In this document: positions 25,132-34,388 of the stretch, piece after piece
Layout of the letters: every line of letters starts with the position of its first letter
Position numbering within the stretch: the first letter of the stretch is position 1
NCBI GenBank assembly: GCA_963839475.1
Contig: CAWIVH010000013.1
Location: forward strand, 248,001-312,000
Origin: CAWIVH01 sp963839475
GTDB taxonomy: Bacteria; Acidobacteriota; UBA6911
Direction: 5' to 3'
Length of the DNA stretch: 64,000 nucleotides
The notes under the pieces: model-generated
The model's input: only the letters and a program-made list of their open reading frames with translations
Told to the model about the DNA's origin: nothing
The model's database searches: none
Position numbers and translations under genes: made by a program

Positions 25132-28100
25132 CTAAAAGCGTTCCTTCACTTTTTCGCTGAAATCGCTCGAAACGGGCGTGAGGCGATAAGAGTAGGAATA
25201 GGATCTGTCCGAAGGTATCCGGTAAGGCTCCATTGGAAGTGCATTCGGGCTCCAACTATCGATCCCACCAACCCCCATCTGCTTCCAATCCAGATTCAGG
25301 AAGATCCCAGGATGAGATTGCATCTGAAACGTGTACCCAGCCCGCTCCATTTCCTCCTTGGCATAGTGCCGGGCGGCGACACTCAGGGAAGGCGCCCCGA
25401 CCGCGAGGAGGCCGACTCCCTGGGGATTGGTCAGTGCGATCCAACGGACGTCGGTCTTGTTCCCGTTTTCCTGGGGACGCATGTATTCGACCCATTCCCG
25501 TGCTACGGTGGATTTGAATAGGCCGATCCGCTCGAATTGCCGGTCAATATAGGTTTCGACAGGCCCCCGCCCATACCAGGTCATGTTCTCGAGCCCGGGC
25601 GCCAGCACCAATTCGTTGCCGAAGCGAGGCATCATCGGGCGTTTATCGGGGCCGGGTTGGTATCGGGTTTCCACGATAATATCTCCGCTGCCATAGATGC
25701 GGTAGTTCATTTCCACCGATCCGCCGATATCCGGAAGAGCGGCGCGAACAATGATTCTGACGGAGCCATCTTCACTCTTGGCCCATTCAACCCCGCTAAT
25801 GCTCCACTGCGGGCCGGCATTGCGCCAAAGACGGATGTTTCGGGCTGGATCTTTTTCGGTGAAAGACCGCATAGCCTTCCAGGCGCCGATATCGTTATCG
25901 GTGGATGCCCGCCAGAAATCAGGCCTCGGACCCCGTTCCAGCAGCGGGACACCCTTGTGACTATACGAGGTAATGACTCCTTCCGCGCGGCTGAAACGCA
26001 TTGCGAAGCTCTCTCCTTCGATCTCGATCAGGCCGCCGTTTTCCTTGATTTTCAACGCGGGCGCACCGCTGAAATCGATGCGGCGCGCGGGCGCTTCCGT
26101 GGGCAGCTGGAATTGATCCCACGCGAGTTCGTGCCCCTTTTTTGCCCAGCGGGTTTCGGCTTTAAGGGTGAAGCTCAAATTCAGCCTGTAGTCCACACCC
26201 GCTTTCGGCTCGATTTTAGGCAGTGGAAATGTGAATTCTTTTTCCTCGCCCGGGCCGATATCGAGCGGCGGCAACATTCCATTGGCCAGGCTTGTCCCGT
26301 CGGCACGGACATCCCAGGATCCCTCGGCCAGATCTCTCGCGTTGTTGAAGTGCCACCAATTCTTGACGCGGATCCGGCCCTGGGCGAGGTCCACCGGTGA
26401 CGCATGCAGGTACCGATACACATACTTGATGGCCCAGAGTCCGGGGTGGGGAATACGGCCGGCGCTGACCAGTCCGTTGTTGTTGAAGTTGTTGTCATTG
26501 CGCACGCCGGTTTTGTCTTCCCACCATCCGCCATAGGCATAGAACTGGGTGGCAGTCGTGTTGTTTCTATACTCGCCGGGCAGGCTCAGCCGGATGCCCT
26601 GGTCGACCCAATCCCAAACGAAAGCTCCCTGGGCATTCGTGCCGGAATAAAATATATCCCAGTATTCCTTGAGGCCGCCGCTGGAATTGCCCATGGCATG
26701 GGAATATTCGCACAGAATCAGCGGCATCTCCGGGCGCTTCGCCGCCTGCAATTTGACGGCTTCAGGGGTTGGATACATGAAAGAATTGATATCGGCGCCG
26801 GATCCTCCCAGAGAGGTTGAACCTTCGTAATGGTAGGGGCGCGACGGATCCCGGTGTTTTGTCCACTCGTAAGTGAGCTTCGCATTCAACCCATCGCCCG
26901 TCTCGTTTCCCATCGACCAGAAAATGATCGAAGGATGGTTTTTATCGCGTTCCACCATGCGCTGAACGCGATCCAGAAACGCCGTGGACCAGTCGGGGCT
27001 GTTCATGAGCCTGTTGCTGAGGCTGTTGCCGTAGTGGTGCGCCTCGATGTTCGCTTCGTCCATCACATAGAGTCCATAGCGGTCACAAAGGTCATACCAT
27101 TCGGGCTGATTCGGGTAGTGCGCGGTGCGGACGGCATTGACGTTGAATTGTTTCATGAGCTCGATGTCCTTCACCATCGAGGCCCGATCGACCGTTTTGG
27201 CTGTTATTTCGGAATGTTCGTGGCGGTTCACTCCCTTGATCAGCACCGCCTTTCCATTCAACAAAAGCCGCCCCCCCTTAATTTCAACTTTTCTGAATCC
27301 GACATTCTGAGGGATGATTTCGGCCACCAACCCCATCTCATCTTTCAAGGTGAGGAGCAGTTGATAGAGGTACGGTGATTCTGCCGACCATTTCTGCGGC
27401 GCCGCGATTTTCATGGTCAAATGCGTGTCCGCGCTTCCGGGCTGAACGGCCTTGCCTACGCTTTTTCCGGAGGCATCGTACAACTCGGCGGAGAGTTCGG
27501 ACTTTCCCGGATTGACGATTTCAGCCTGGATGGAGACCACGGCATCCTGGTAGGTGCTGTCCAAATCCGTCGACACCTCAAAATCCCGCACATGCTGTGG
27601 CGCGGTTGACCATAGAAATACATCCCTGTAAATTCCGCTCATCCGCCACATGTCCTGGTCCTCCAGGAACGCGCCGTCGCCGAATCGATAAACTTCAACC
27701 GCCAGCAGGTTAGGACCCGGTTTCAAATGAGGGGTAATATTGAATTCTGCCGGAGTCCGGCTGTCCTCGTTGTACCCGATCTTCACGCCGTTGATCCAGG
27801 CATAAAACGCGGAATCGACACCGGCGAAATGGAGGTAAACCGTGCGGCCTTTCCATGCGGGAGGGACATTGAATGTTCTGCGATAGGATCCGACCGGGTT
27901 GAAGTCATAAGGGATTTTAGGTTCGGCTGCGGCGTCCTGAGGCCACGGATAGATGATGTTGGTGTATATCGGGATATCGAAACCATGCATTTGCCAGCTG
28001 GAGGGAACGGGGATCGACCGCCAGGATGCATCGCTGAATTCCGGGCGATAAAACTCCAGCGGCCGGTCCGCTGGCCGCAAAGAACCCTGAAATTTCCAGG

Positions 28101-28296
28101 AGCCATTGAGCGATTGGAACCAGGGGGACTGCGAAGGCTGTCCCGCCTTTGCAAGCTCCGGCGTCGGATAGATCATCATGGATGTATGTGGTTTTTCTGT
28201 CCCGATTTTCACGATTGCGGGGTTGTCCCACTCCGGCCGTTCCGCCGCACCTGCGGCCGATATCCATAACACAATGAAGGTGGCAATGATTGACAT
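25132..28296 (-). CDS. LacZ-type beta-galactosidase (GH2), secreted
   Basis: A 1,054-residue GH2 enzyme with the full five-domain LacZ layout. ATG 28296 is preferred (AGGAG 8 bases upstream, and a signal peptide ending ISAAGAAE follows); an upstream 20-residue extension has no support. Landmarks: jelly roll (YRRTFNVPPAWKGRTVYLHFAGVDSAFYAWING), the barrel with HYPNQPEWYDLCDRYGLYVMDEANIEAH, acid/base E465 in SMGNETGDG, nucleophile E530 in LCEYSHAMGNSSGG, and a C-terminal Bgal_small_N domain. Unlike cytoplasmic LacZ it carries a signal peptide, so it probably acts outside the cytoplasm on galactan side chains. Substrate range is inferred. Confidence 0.92.
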   Translation of the reverse strand: MSIIATFIVLWISAAGAAERPEWDNPAIVKIGTEKPHTSMMIYPTPELAKAGQPSQSPWFQSLNGSWKFQGSLRPADRPLEFYRPEFSDASWRSIPVPSSWQMHGFDIPIYTNIIYPWPQDAAAEPKIPYDFNPVGSYRRTFNVPPAWKGRTVYLHFAGVDSAFYAWINGVKIGYNEDSRTPAEFNITPHLKPGPNLLAVEVYRFGDGAFLEDQDMWRMSGIYRDVFLWSTAPQHVRDFEVSTDLDSTYQDAVVSIQAEIVNPGKSELSAELYDASGKSVGKAVQPGSADTHLTMKIAAPQKWSAESPYLYQLLLTLKDEMGLVAEIIPQNVGFRKVEIKGGRLLLNGKAVLIKGVNRHEHSEITAKTVDRASMVKDIELMKQFNVNAVRTAHYPNQPEWYDLCDRYGLYVMDEANIEAHHYGNSLSNRLMNSPDWSTAFLDRVQRMVERDKNHPSIIFWSMGNETGDGLNAKLTYEWTKHRDPSRPYHYEGSTSLGGSGADINSFMYPTPEAVKLQAAKRPEMPLILCEYSHAMGNSSGGLKEYWDIFYSGTNAQGAFVWDWVDQGIRLSLPGEYRNNTTATQFYAYGGWWEDKTGVRNDNNFNNNGLVSAGRIPHPGLWAIKYVYRYLHASPVDLAQGRIRVKNWWHFNNARDLAEGSWDVRADGTSLANGMLPPLDIGPGEEKEFTFPLPKIEPKAGVDYRLNLSFTLKAETRWAKKGHELAWDQFQLPTEAPARRIDFSGAPALKIKENGGLIEIEGESFAMRFSRAEGVITSYSHKGVPLLERGPRPDFWRASTDNDIGAWKAMRSFTEKDPARNIRLWRNAGPQWSISGVEWAKSEDGSVRIIVRAALPDIGGSVEMNYRIYGSGDIIVETRYQPGPDKRPMMPRFGNELVLAPGLENMTWYGRGPVETYIDRQFERIGLFKSTVAREWVEYMRPQENGNKTDVRWIALTNPQGVGLLAVGAPSLSVAARHYAKEEMERAGYTFQMQSHPGIFLNLDWKQMGVGGIDSWSPNALPMEPYRIPSDRSYSYSYRLTPVSSDFSEKVKERF

Positions 28297-28524
28297 ATCC
28301 GTGACTCCTGTCCGAATCTGGATTCCTGAACTCCACGCGCACTTTGTGTTGCGCAAAGGACCAGATTCTAGGCATTATCTTTCTTTTCACCCTAATTCGG
28401 GCACTCGAATTTGCAGGATAGTCTTTTTCCGATAACCGCGAACGCCCCAGAGGTCGCTTCCGATTCACCATGTTGTCGACCCCATGATCTTGGGGGCCTT
28501 CGCGCGAAACATAAATAGCTGGGT

Positions 28525-31161
28525 ATGACCGAAAACTCTCCCGTTCCTGAATCTGCGCCCATACCAGAGAGCAGATGGCTCCCATGGTTGTCAGCGGCGG
28601 TTTTCACGCTGATTGCCGTGGGATTTGCGTGTTATTTCCCCCTTCTTTCACGGCTTTCGGGAAATCGCACCGCGGCCTTCGACTTTTTCCTTTCGACGCT
28701 TCTGCCCTGGGCTCTAGGCCATACGGCGGTGCTGATTATTCTCATGTATGCCTTCCTGATTCGCGCCCGGGGAGCGGCGATTTTCTGGGCCGTTTCCGCC
28801 TTGGCCGTTGTGTGCGCCGGTGGATGGCCGCAAGCCAAAGGACTGGTGCTCATGGTCCTCATGGCTGGGTTGCTGATGGCGCTGGGAAGAAACGTCGCGA
28901 GGATTCTTTTGGATGATGAGTCACGGACCTGGGCGATTCATATCGGATTCGGCGTGCTCTGCTCCTCACTTTTGACTTCCTACCTGGCCTGGCTCCACTG
29001 GCTCAAATGGTGGATTCTGGCGCCGCTCTTGCTCCTCTCCTTGATCCTGAGCCTGCGGCAGCCGATCCTGCAAGGTGCAGTGGAAGCCTGGAAAGGGTTC
29101 AGCTCTCGCTGGAATTTTGCTGTGGCGCTGGCCCTGCAAGCTCTTTTTCTCCTGACGGTTTTCGCTTATGTCTACACTGTTGCACCGGAAATGCAATCCG
29201 ACGCCCTGCGCTCATATTGGCCCTATGTGCGGCTGATGCGGCTCCACTCGGGGTTTACCGAGGTTCCTCAGGTTTGGGCCTATATCATACCGCAGGCGGG
29301 AATGGCCTATGCCGCGACGGTCATGACGCTTTTCCGCGAGCGGGCGGTTCAGCTTTCCTCACTGCTCATCTGGCTGATCCTCATCGGCCTGGTTTGCCGG
29401 CGCCGGAACGGCGGATCACTTGAAACCAGACTGATGCTCGCCCTGGTGGTGGCATCCAGTCCGGTTGTGCTTTGGGTCGCTACTTCGCTGATGCAGGATT
29501 GCTTCGTCTGCCTGGCTGCGGTGATGTTTGCCATTCTTTGCCTTGAAGGCAAAGAACCCCAAGGCTGGAGGTTTTGGGCTGCGATAGGCCTCTGCGCCGG
29601 CCTGGCATGGGCGGCGAAATATCCCTTGGCGTGCTATGTGCTGCCTTTTTTCCTGATCGCGGTTTTTCGCAGCTGGAAGGCGGGGGGGTGGATCCGGACT
29701 GCGGCGGGAGCCGGTCTGGCAGGTGTGACCGCATTTGCGGCTCTTCTGCCCTGGCTCTGGAACAGCTATCGCCAATGTGGGAATCCCGTGTTCCCTCTGT
29801 TTCTCAATCTTTTTCCGTCCAGGCTTTGGCCGCACGGCGTTGGTTTTTCCAATCTGGACAGCTTCCGGCTTCCGCCGGGGCCGCGCGGATGGTTTCTCTG
29901 GGTTATCGATCTGACCTACAATACCAGCCGCTTCGTGGAAGGATACGATGGCAAACTGGGCCTGACGCTTCTTGTATTCTTCCTCATGGCCATCCTGGCG
30001 CTTTGGAAAGGGACGCCGCAAGCCCGGGTTTTGATTCTCTGCAGCGCCCTCGGGACCGGCCTGCTGATTTCCATGACCGCCTACCTGCGCTACTGGTTGT
30101 CAGGGCTTTGGCTTGTTGCCCTTGCGTTGCCGGCGGCGCTTGCCGTGGCAGGAAGGTCGCGTTGCTACCGATCCATGATCTCGGCTGCGACCTTTGCCCT
30201 GGTCTTCGCCCACTCCCTGATGACGATGTACGGGCATTGGCCCTCCGAGGGTGGCTGGCCCTGGAGCTTCTATTCTCAAAGGACCAACTCCACCCTGTAC
30301 CTGGCCGGCACCTACCGGGGGCTGGACCTGATGGAGAAACTGCAGAAGAGTTGGAATTGGCCCAAAATCTGGTATACCGGCTATGATGCCGTAGGTCATT
30401 ACAATGTGCAGCCGATGGAAGCCGCCATTTGGGAGCTGAGACTCCACGTGAGGGAGCCCCGGGAATGGCTGCAATACCTGACTTCGCCTGGATGCCGGTA
30501 TTGGGTGGTTAATTACGAGGAGGATGATGCACACTGGCTGCGGGTCAGCGGGATTGCCAGGTATTTCTGGCGCCCGGACCTCCTCGTTGGCCGTGAGGGC
30601 CCTATCCGCGCCTATCAAATGAGGACGCAGGAGGAAGTCCTCCGAGCTTTCGACGAGCGTTCCAGGCCGGGCGCGGATTTGGTGGATGACGGCAGCTTTG
30701 AAGATGCTGAAAAAGGCAGACTGTGGCATTGGGTTTCGACCGGCGATTCGGGCCTGCTGGAGGATGCGACGCGGGCCTATGACGGCCGGAACCTATTTCG
30801 CCTTGGGCCTGGCGGGAGTGTACGGCAGGAAATTGCGCTTCCCCTTTCACTGAAAGCTTTGCAGGTTGAAGCCCATGTGCGCGGCACACCCGGGGGGCCA
30901 TCGATGCCTTTTCGTTGGAATGTGATCTTCAAAGGCTTCGAGCCGGATTCCCGTAAGAGCAACGCTTCAGTACCGCAGAGCACAGAAATCGAGATACAAT
31001 CGATGGATGGCGCATTCAAAGTCGACGGAGAATGGAAGAGATATTCCGGCAACATCGTTCCTGTGCCGCCGCAAGCGCGATGGGCGGTGCTTTGGCTCGA
31101 AAACGGCGGAGCCGGCGGCGACACCCTGATCGACGGCGTGAGCCTGTATTCAAGGCCATAA
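28525..31161 (+). CDS. GT-C-like multi-spanning glycosyltransferase with C-terminal beta-sandwich
   Basis: An 878-residue membrane protein with about 12 transmembrane segments in the first 560 residues. An acidic loop after an early helix (APEMQSDALRSYWPYVRL) is placed where GT-C enzymes carry their catalytic carboxylate. A soluble domain follows (about 590-710), then a beta-sandwich starting DLVDDGSFEDAEKGRLWHW that resembles a CBM4/9-type carbohydrate module. It opens an operon with a GT2 enzyme, an ATP-grasp ligase and a deacetylase, so it probably transfers a sugar from a polyprenyl carrier onto a surface glycan. Family placement is by architecture and motif position. Confidence 0.7.
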   Translation: MTENSPVPESAPIPESRWLPWLSAAVFTLIAVGFACYFPLLSRLSGNRTAAFDFFLSTLLPWALGHTAVLIILMYAFLIRARGAAIFWAVSALAVVCAGGWPQAKGLVLMVLMAGLLMALGRNVARILLDDESRTWAIHIGFGVLCSSLLTSYLAWLHWLKWWILAPLLLLSLILSLRQPILQGAVEAWKGFSSRWNFAVALALQALFLLTVFAYVYTVAPEMQSDALRSYWPYVRLMRLHSGFTEVPQVWAYIIPQAGMAYAATVMTLFRERAVQLSSLLIWLILIGLVCRRRNGGSLETRLMLALVVASSPVVLWVATSLMQDCFVCLAAVMFAILCLEGKEPQGWRFWAAIGLCAGLAWAAKYPLACYVLPFFLIAVFRSWKAGGWIRTAAGAGLAGVTAFAALLPWLWNSYRQCGNPVFPLFLNLFPSRLWPHGVGFSNLDSFRLPPGPRGWFLWVIDLTYNTSRFVEGYDGKLGLTLLVFFLMAILALWKGTPQARVLILCSALGTGLLISMTAYLRYWLSGLWLVALALPAALAVAGRSRCYRSMISAATFALVFAHSLMTMYGHWPSEGGWPWSFYSQRTNSTLYLAGTYRGLDLMEKLQKSWNWPKIWYTGYDAVGHYNVQPMEAAIWELRLHVREPREWLQYLTSPGCRYWVVNYEEDDAHWLRVSGIARYFWRPDLLVGREGPIRAYQMRTQEEVLRAFDERSRPGADLVDDGSFEDAEKGRLWHWVSTGDSGLLEDATRAYDGRNLFRLGPGGSVRQEIALPLSLKALQVEAHVRGTPGGPSMPFRWNVIFKGFEPDSRKSNASVPQSTEIEIQSMDGAFKVDGEWKRYSGNIVPVPPQARWAVLWLENGGAGGDTLIDGVSLYSRP

Positions 31162-31214
31162 ACAATTCCGGCTGGAATCCGTGATCCTCGTTTCCATGAG
31201 CTTGAGTGTCTGAA

Positions 31215-32237
31215 ATGATTGAAAATTTTCGTATCGCCGTCGTGATCCCGGCATACAAAGTTAGTGCTCAAATCGGCGGGGTGATTGCTGCCATGCCGCC
31301 TTCCGTCGACCGCATTGTCGTGGTCGACGACGCTTCTCCGGACGACATCGGGACGCAGATCGAAAAGCTCAAGAATCCGAACATTCTTCTGATACGCCAT
31401 ACGAAGAACCAGGGGGTAGGAGGAGCGACCATCAGCGGGATGAAAGCGGCCTTGGATGCAGGTGCGGATATTATCGTCAAATGCGACGGGGACGGGCAGA
31501 TGGACCCCGCAAATATACCGCTGCTGGTGAAGCCGCTCCTCAGTGGCGGGGTCGACTACGCCAAGGGAAGTCGCTTTCAGCACTTTGAGGCTCTCCGTTC
31601 CATGCCGAAACGAAGATTCATCGGGAATATCGGACTTACATTCCTGACAAAGGCCGCTTCCGGCTACTGGAACATGCTCGACCCGGTTAATGGTTTCCTT
31701 GCCATTCGCGCTGAAATCCTCAGGAGCTTGAATCTCGCCGAGATCTCTCCGCGCTATTTTTTCGAAACCGACATGCTCATTCGGCTCAACATACTCGAGG
31801 CCCGCGTCATGGATGTGCCTTTGCCGGCCCGCTATGGCGAGGAGCAAAGCGCTCTTTCGATACCGCGCACCATTGTCGGGTTTCCGGTCAAGCTCCTGGC
31901 CGGTCTGATCCGCAGGATTTTCTGGCGCTACATTTTTTACGATGTTTCCCCGGTGGCGGTTTTTGCATGCCTGGGTCTGGTCATGACCGCCTTCGGAACC
32001 TTGTTCGGCTCCTTCCACTGGATCCGCAATTCCATTCACCAGGTTCCAACACCCATCGGCACTGTGATCCTTGCGGCGCTTCCAACTATCATAGGTTTCG
32101 AGTTGCTTCTGCAGGCCGTAGTGCTGGACATCCAGAATACTCCGCGGCCCGGCGGGCCCGCGCCGCGAAGGATCGCACTTCTTCAAGGTGTACCCGCAGC
32201 CGACCGCGGCGGCCCGGGTGCCGACTCTGATGTCTAG
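31215..32237 (+). CDS. GT2-family glycosyltransferase (polyprenyl-phosphate sugar transferase type)
   Basis: A 340-residue GT-A enzyme. RIAVVIPAYK, VVVDDASPDD, KCDGDGQMDP (the metal-binding DXD region) and FFETDMLIRL are the GT2 landmarks, close to dolichyl-phosphate mannose synthase relatives. Two C-terminal hydrophobic segments (about 245-300) anchor it to the membrane. ATG 31215 is taken as the start; a GTG nine bases earlier is possible. It would charge polyprenyl phosphate with a sugar, the donor needed by the GT-C protein encoded just upstream. Its last 8 bases overlap the next gene's start. Confidence 0.88.
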   Translation: MIENFRIAVVIPAYKVSAQIGGVIAAMPPSVDRIVVVDDASPDDIGTQIEKLKNPNILLIRHTKNQGVGGATISGMKAALDAGADIIVKCDGDGQMDPANIPLLVKPLLSGGVDYAKGSRFQHFEALRSMPKRRFIGNIGLTFLTKAASGYWNMLDPVNGFLAIRAEILRSLNLAEISPRYFFETDMLIRLNILEARVMDVPLPARYGEEQSALSIPRTIVGFPVKLLAGLIRRIFWRYIFYDVSPVAVFACLGLVMTAFGTLFGSFHWIRNSIHQVPTPIGTVILAALPTIIGFELLLQAVVLDIQNTPRPGGPAPRRIALLQGVPAADRGGPGADSDV

Positions 32238-33396
32238 GCCACCGGTGTACAGGGAAGCCCTCATCACCGACGGTCTATGGCGCAAGTCGGTGGTGGCTAT
32301 CAGGGCGCTTGGAAAAGCCGGCATCAAGGTGACCGTCACTGGCGACAACCGCATTACCTCCGGTTTCTACTCGCGCTATTGCACCCGGAAACTCATCACT
32401 CCACCCTCAGCTTCGCATCCTGAGGCTTTCCGAGACGCCATCATCCGGGAATTGTCGGCGCGGCATTACGATCTGATGATCCCCATGGAGGACTCTACGA
32501 TCCGTGCGCTGCTTCCGATCAGAAGCGAAATTGAAGCGCGTACCTGCTTTCCCTTGCCAGAAGATACCGCGGTGCTCACAGCGCTCGACAAGGGGAAAAC
32601 CTTGACCCTCGCATCAAGGTTGGGAATTCCTTGCCCCCGTCTTTTCCCTTCTCTCGAAGACGTTTCCGAAGCGGATTTGCCCGTAGTAATGAAGCCGGTC
32701 TCAGGCTGCGGAAGCCATGGACTTGTTTACGTCGAAATCCCCGCCCAATTGCGCCATGAAAGGGAACAAGCCGGCGGCCGCTCCTTGAGTTATTTGATCC
32801 AGGACAGGATTCCGGCTGCGGGCGAAGAGGTGGGGGCGAACCTGCTTTTTGACCGCAAGGGCCGTTGCGTTGCCGGTTTCACTTATCGGAGGCTCCGCGA
32901 TTACCCGGTCAAAGGGGGGCCCAGCACCTTGCGTGAATCAACCAGGGACGAGGAATTGCTGGCAAAATCCATTCAATTGCTCAGCGAGCTGGGCTGGTAC
33001 GGCGTGGCTATGGTGGAGTTCAAGAGAGACGTTCGCGACGGCCAACTGAAGCTCATGGAGATCAACCCCAGGTTTTGGGGTTCTCTGGCACTTCCGATTG
33101 CTGCCGGTATTAATTTCCCTGTTCTTCTCTGGCAGGAGGCGTCGGGGCAAGAGTTGAAACCTGTGTTTGACTATGAGGTGGGTGTCCGGGCCCGGTGGCT
33201 GATTCCCGGCGACATACTCCATTTCCTGTCCAATCCCGACCGCTTCCGGCTCGAACCGAGTTTTTTTGATTTCTTCGATTCAAATACAGTCTACGACGAT
33301 TTTGACCGGACGGATCTTTCGGGAAACCTGGCCGTCGTAGTCTGCACCGCGCTCAACGCCCTGAAACCGGATATGTGGAAATATGTGCGACGTTGA
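32230..33396 (+). CDS. ATP-grasp-fold carboxylate-amine ligase-like protein
   Basis: A 388-residue protein whose ATG overlaps the preceding stop (ATGTCTAG, 8 nt), a sign of translational coupling. The ATP-grasp landmarks are present: pre-ATP-grasp Rossmann-like N-terminus (ALITDGLWRKSVVAIRALGKAG), LPVVMKPVSGCGSHG for the nucleotide lysine, and LKLMEINPRFWGS for the metal-binding E.N pair. These enzymes join a carboxylate to an amine through an acyl phosphate. In a glycan operon this would fit attaching an amino acid or peptide to a sugar acid or aminosugar, but that is an inference from the neighbours. Confidence 0.85.
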   Translation: MSRPPVYREALITDGLWRKSVVAIRALGKAGIKVTVTGDNRITSGFYSRYCTRKLITPPSASHPEAFRDAIIRELSARHYDLMIPMEDSTIRALLPIRSEIEARTCFPLPEDTAVLTALDKGKTLTLASRLGIPCPRLFPSLEDVSEADLPVVMKPVSGCGSHGLVYVEIPAQLRHEREQAGGRSLSYLIQDRIPAAGEEVGANLLFDRKGRCVAGFTYRRLRDYPVKGGPSTLRESTRDEELLAKSIQLLSELGWYGVAMVEFKRDVRDGQLKLMEINPRFWGSLALPIAAGINFPVLLWQEASGQELKPVFDYEVGVRARWLIPGDILHFLSNPDRFRLEPSFFDFFDSNTVYDDFDRTDLSGNLAVVVCTALNALKPDMWKYVRR

Positions 33397-33431
33397 TGGG
33401 GCAACAGGGCAGGGATTCAGGGAGTAGCTGC

Positions 33432-34250
33432 ATGATTGTCCGCAACATATTCACCGTGGATCTCGAAGACTGGTACCATGCCAATTATCGCCAGCTGGAT
33501 TCGGGCGATCCGGCCAGGATCAGCACGCTTGCCGCGCCCACGCGGAAAATTCTCGAACTGCTGCGGCGGTATGATTCCCGCGCGACTTTTTTCTGCCTCG
33601 GAGCAGTTGCCGCGGAACACCCGGACCTGATCCGCGAGATCGCTGCCCAGGGACACGAGATTGCCGCACACAGTTTTGACCATGAGCTGATTTATAACCG
33701 TCCGCAATTGGAGTTCGAGTCGGACCTGCACAAGGTGACGGAAGTCCTCCGGAATATCACAGGCTTGCAGCCGCTCGGCTACAGGGCGCCGTCCTGGTCG
33801 GTAGATCGAAAAAGGACACCATGGTTCTGGCAAGTTCTTGAAGGCGCCGGCTACCGCTACTCCTCCAGTCTGTTTCCATTGCGGACCTTCATGTATGGCG
33901 ATTCAACGGCCCCGAGATTCCGTCACGCCATAAACGGCTTGGAAGAGATACCGCCGTCGACAGTCGAGTGGCTGGGACTGCGGATGGCTTTTTCGGGAGG
34001 CTTCTATTTGCGCTTTTTCCCCATGCTGGCGCTCCGGTTGGCCACCCGTTATCTGAACTCAAGCGGCGAGCCGGTGATTTTTTACATTCATCCCCGCGAA
34101 ATCGACCCGTCGCAGCCTCGTCTCGCCGGGCTGAGTGCGAAGGAACGATTTATTCACTACTGCAACATCGGGGGAACTTTGACGAAACTGGAAAAGGTGC
34201 TGCAGATTTCGAAGACCTGCAGCATCTGCGAATATTATGGCATTTCCTGA
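33432..34250 (+). CDS. Polysaccharide deacetylase with DUF3473-type C-terminus (XrtA-system type)
   Basis: A 272-residue NodB-type deacetylase. ATG 33432 is preceded by AGGGAG; a longer frame has no ribosome site. The motifs are FTVDLEDWYHANY (catalytic Asp), HSFDHELIYN (zinc ligands H-x3-H), GYRAPSWSV and, near the C-terminus, GEPVIFYIHPREIDPSQPR with IHYCNIGGTLTKLEKVL, the DUF3473 extension typical of deacetylases in PEP-CTERM/exosortase (XrtA) exopolysaccharide loci. It removes N- or O-acetyl groups from the exported glycan. No exosortase lies in this window. Confidence 0.88.
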   Translation: MIVRNIFTVDLEDWYHANYRQLDSGDPARISTLAAPTRKILELLRRYDSRATFFCLGAVAAEHPDLIREIAAQGHEIAAHSFDHELIYNRPQLEFESDLHKVTEVLRNITGLQPLGYRAPSWSVDRKRTPWFWQVLEGAGYRYSSSLFPLRTFMYGDSTAPRFRHAINGLEEIPPSTVEWLGLRMAFSGGFYLRFFPMLALRLATRYLNSSGEPVIFYIHPREIDPSQPRLAGLSAKERFIHYCNIGGTLTKLEKVLQISKTCSICEYYGIS

Positions 34251-34388
34251 GGCTTTCATCGTCACTGGAATTATAGAAATGTTGTTTTTATGAACCACAA
34301 CGAACGCAAAGACACGCAGATGCGGCACGGACTTTGTGGTTTCTAAAATTTGGCTCAGAGGAAAAAACACGCCGGTGGCTTGGAGGGA

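Noticed and set aside
25537..26400. Plus-strand frame opposite the LacZ-type gene
   Set aside because: The LacZ-type gene has both catalytic glutamates and a complete domain plan; this frame is its shadow.
30777..32354. Long minus-strand open frame (525 codons) over the GT-C/GT2 genes
   Set aside because: It is antisense to well-supported glycosyltransferase genes and its translation has no recognisable motif; long antisense frames are common in GC-rich coding DNA.
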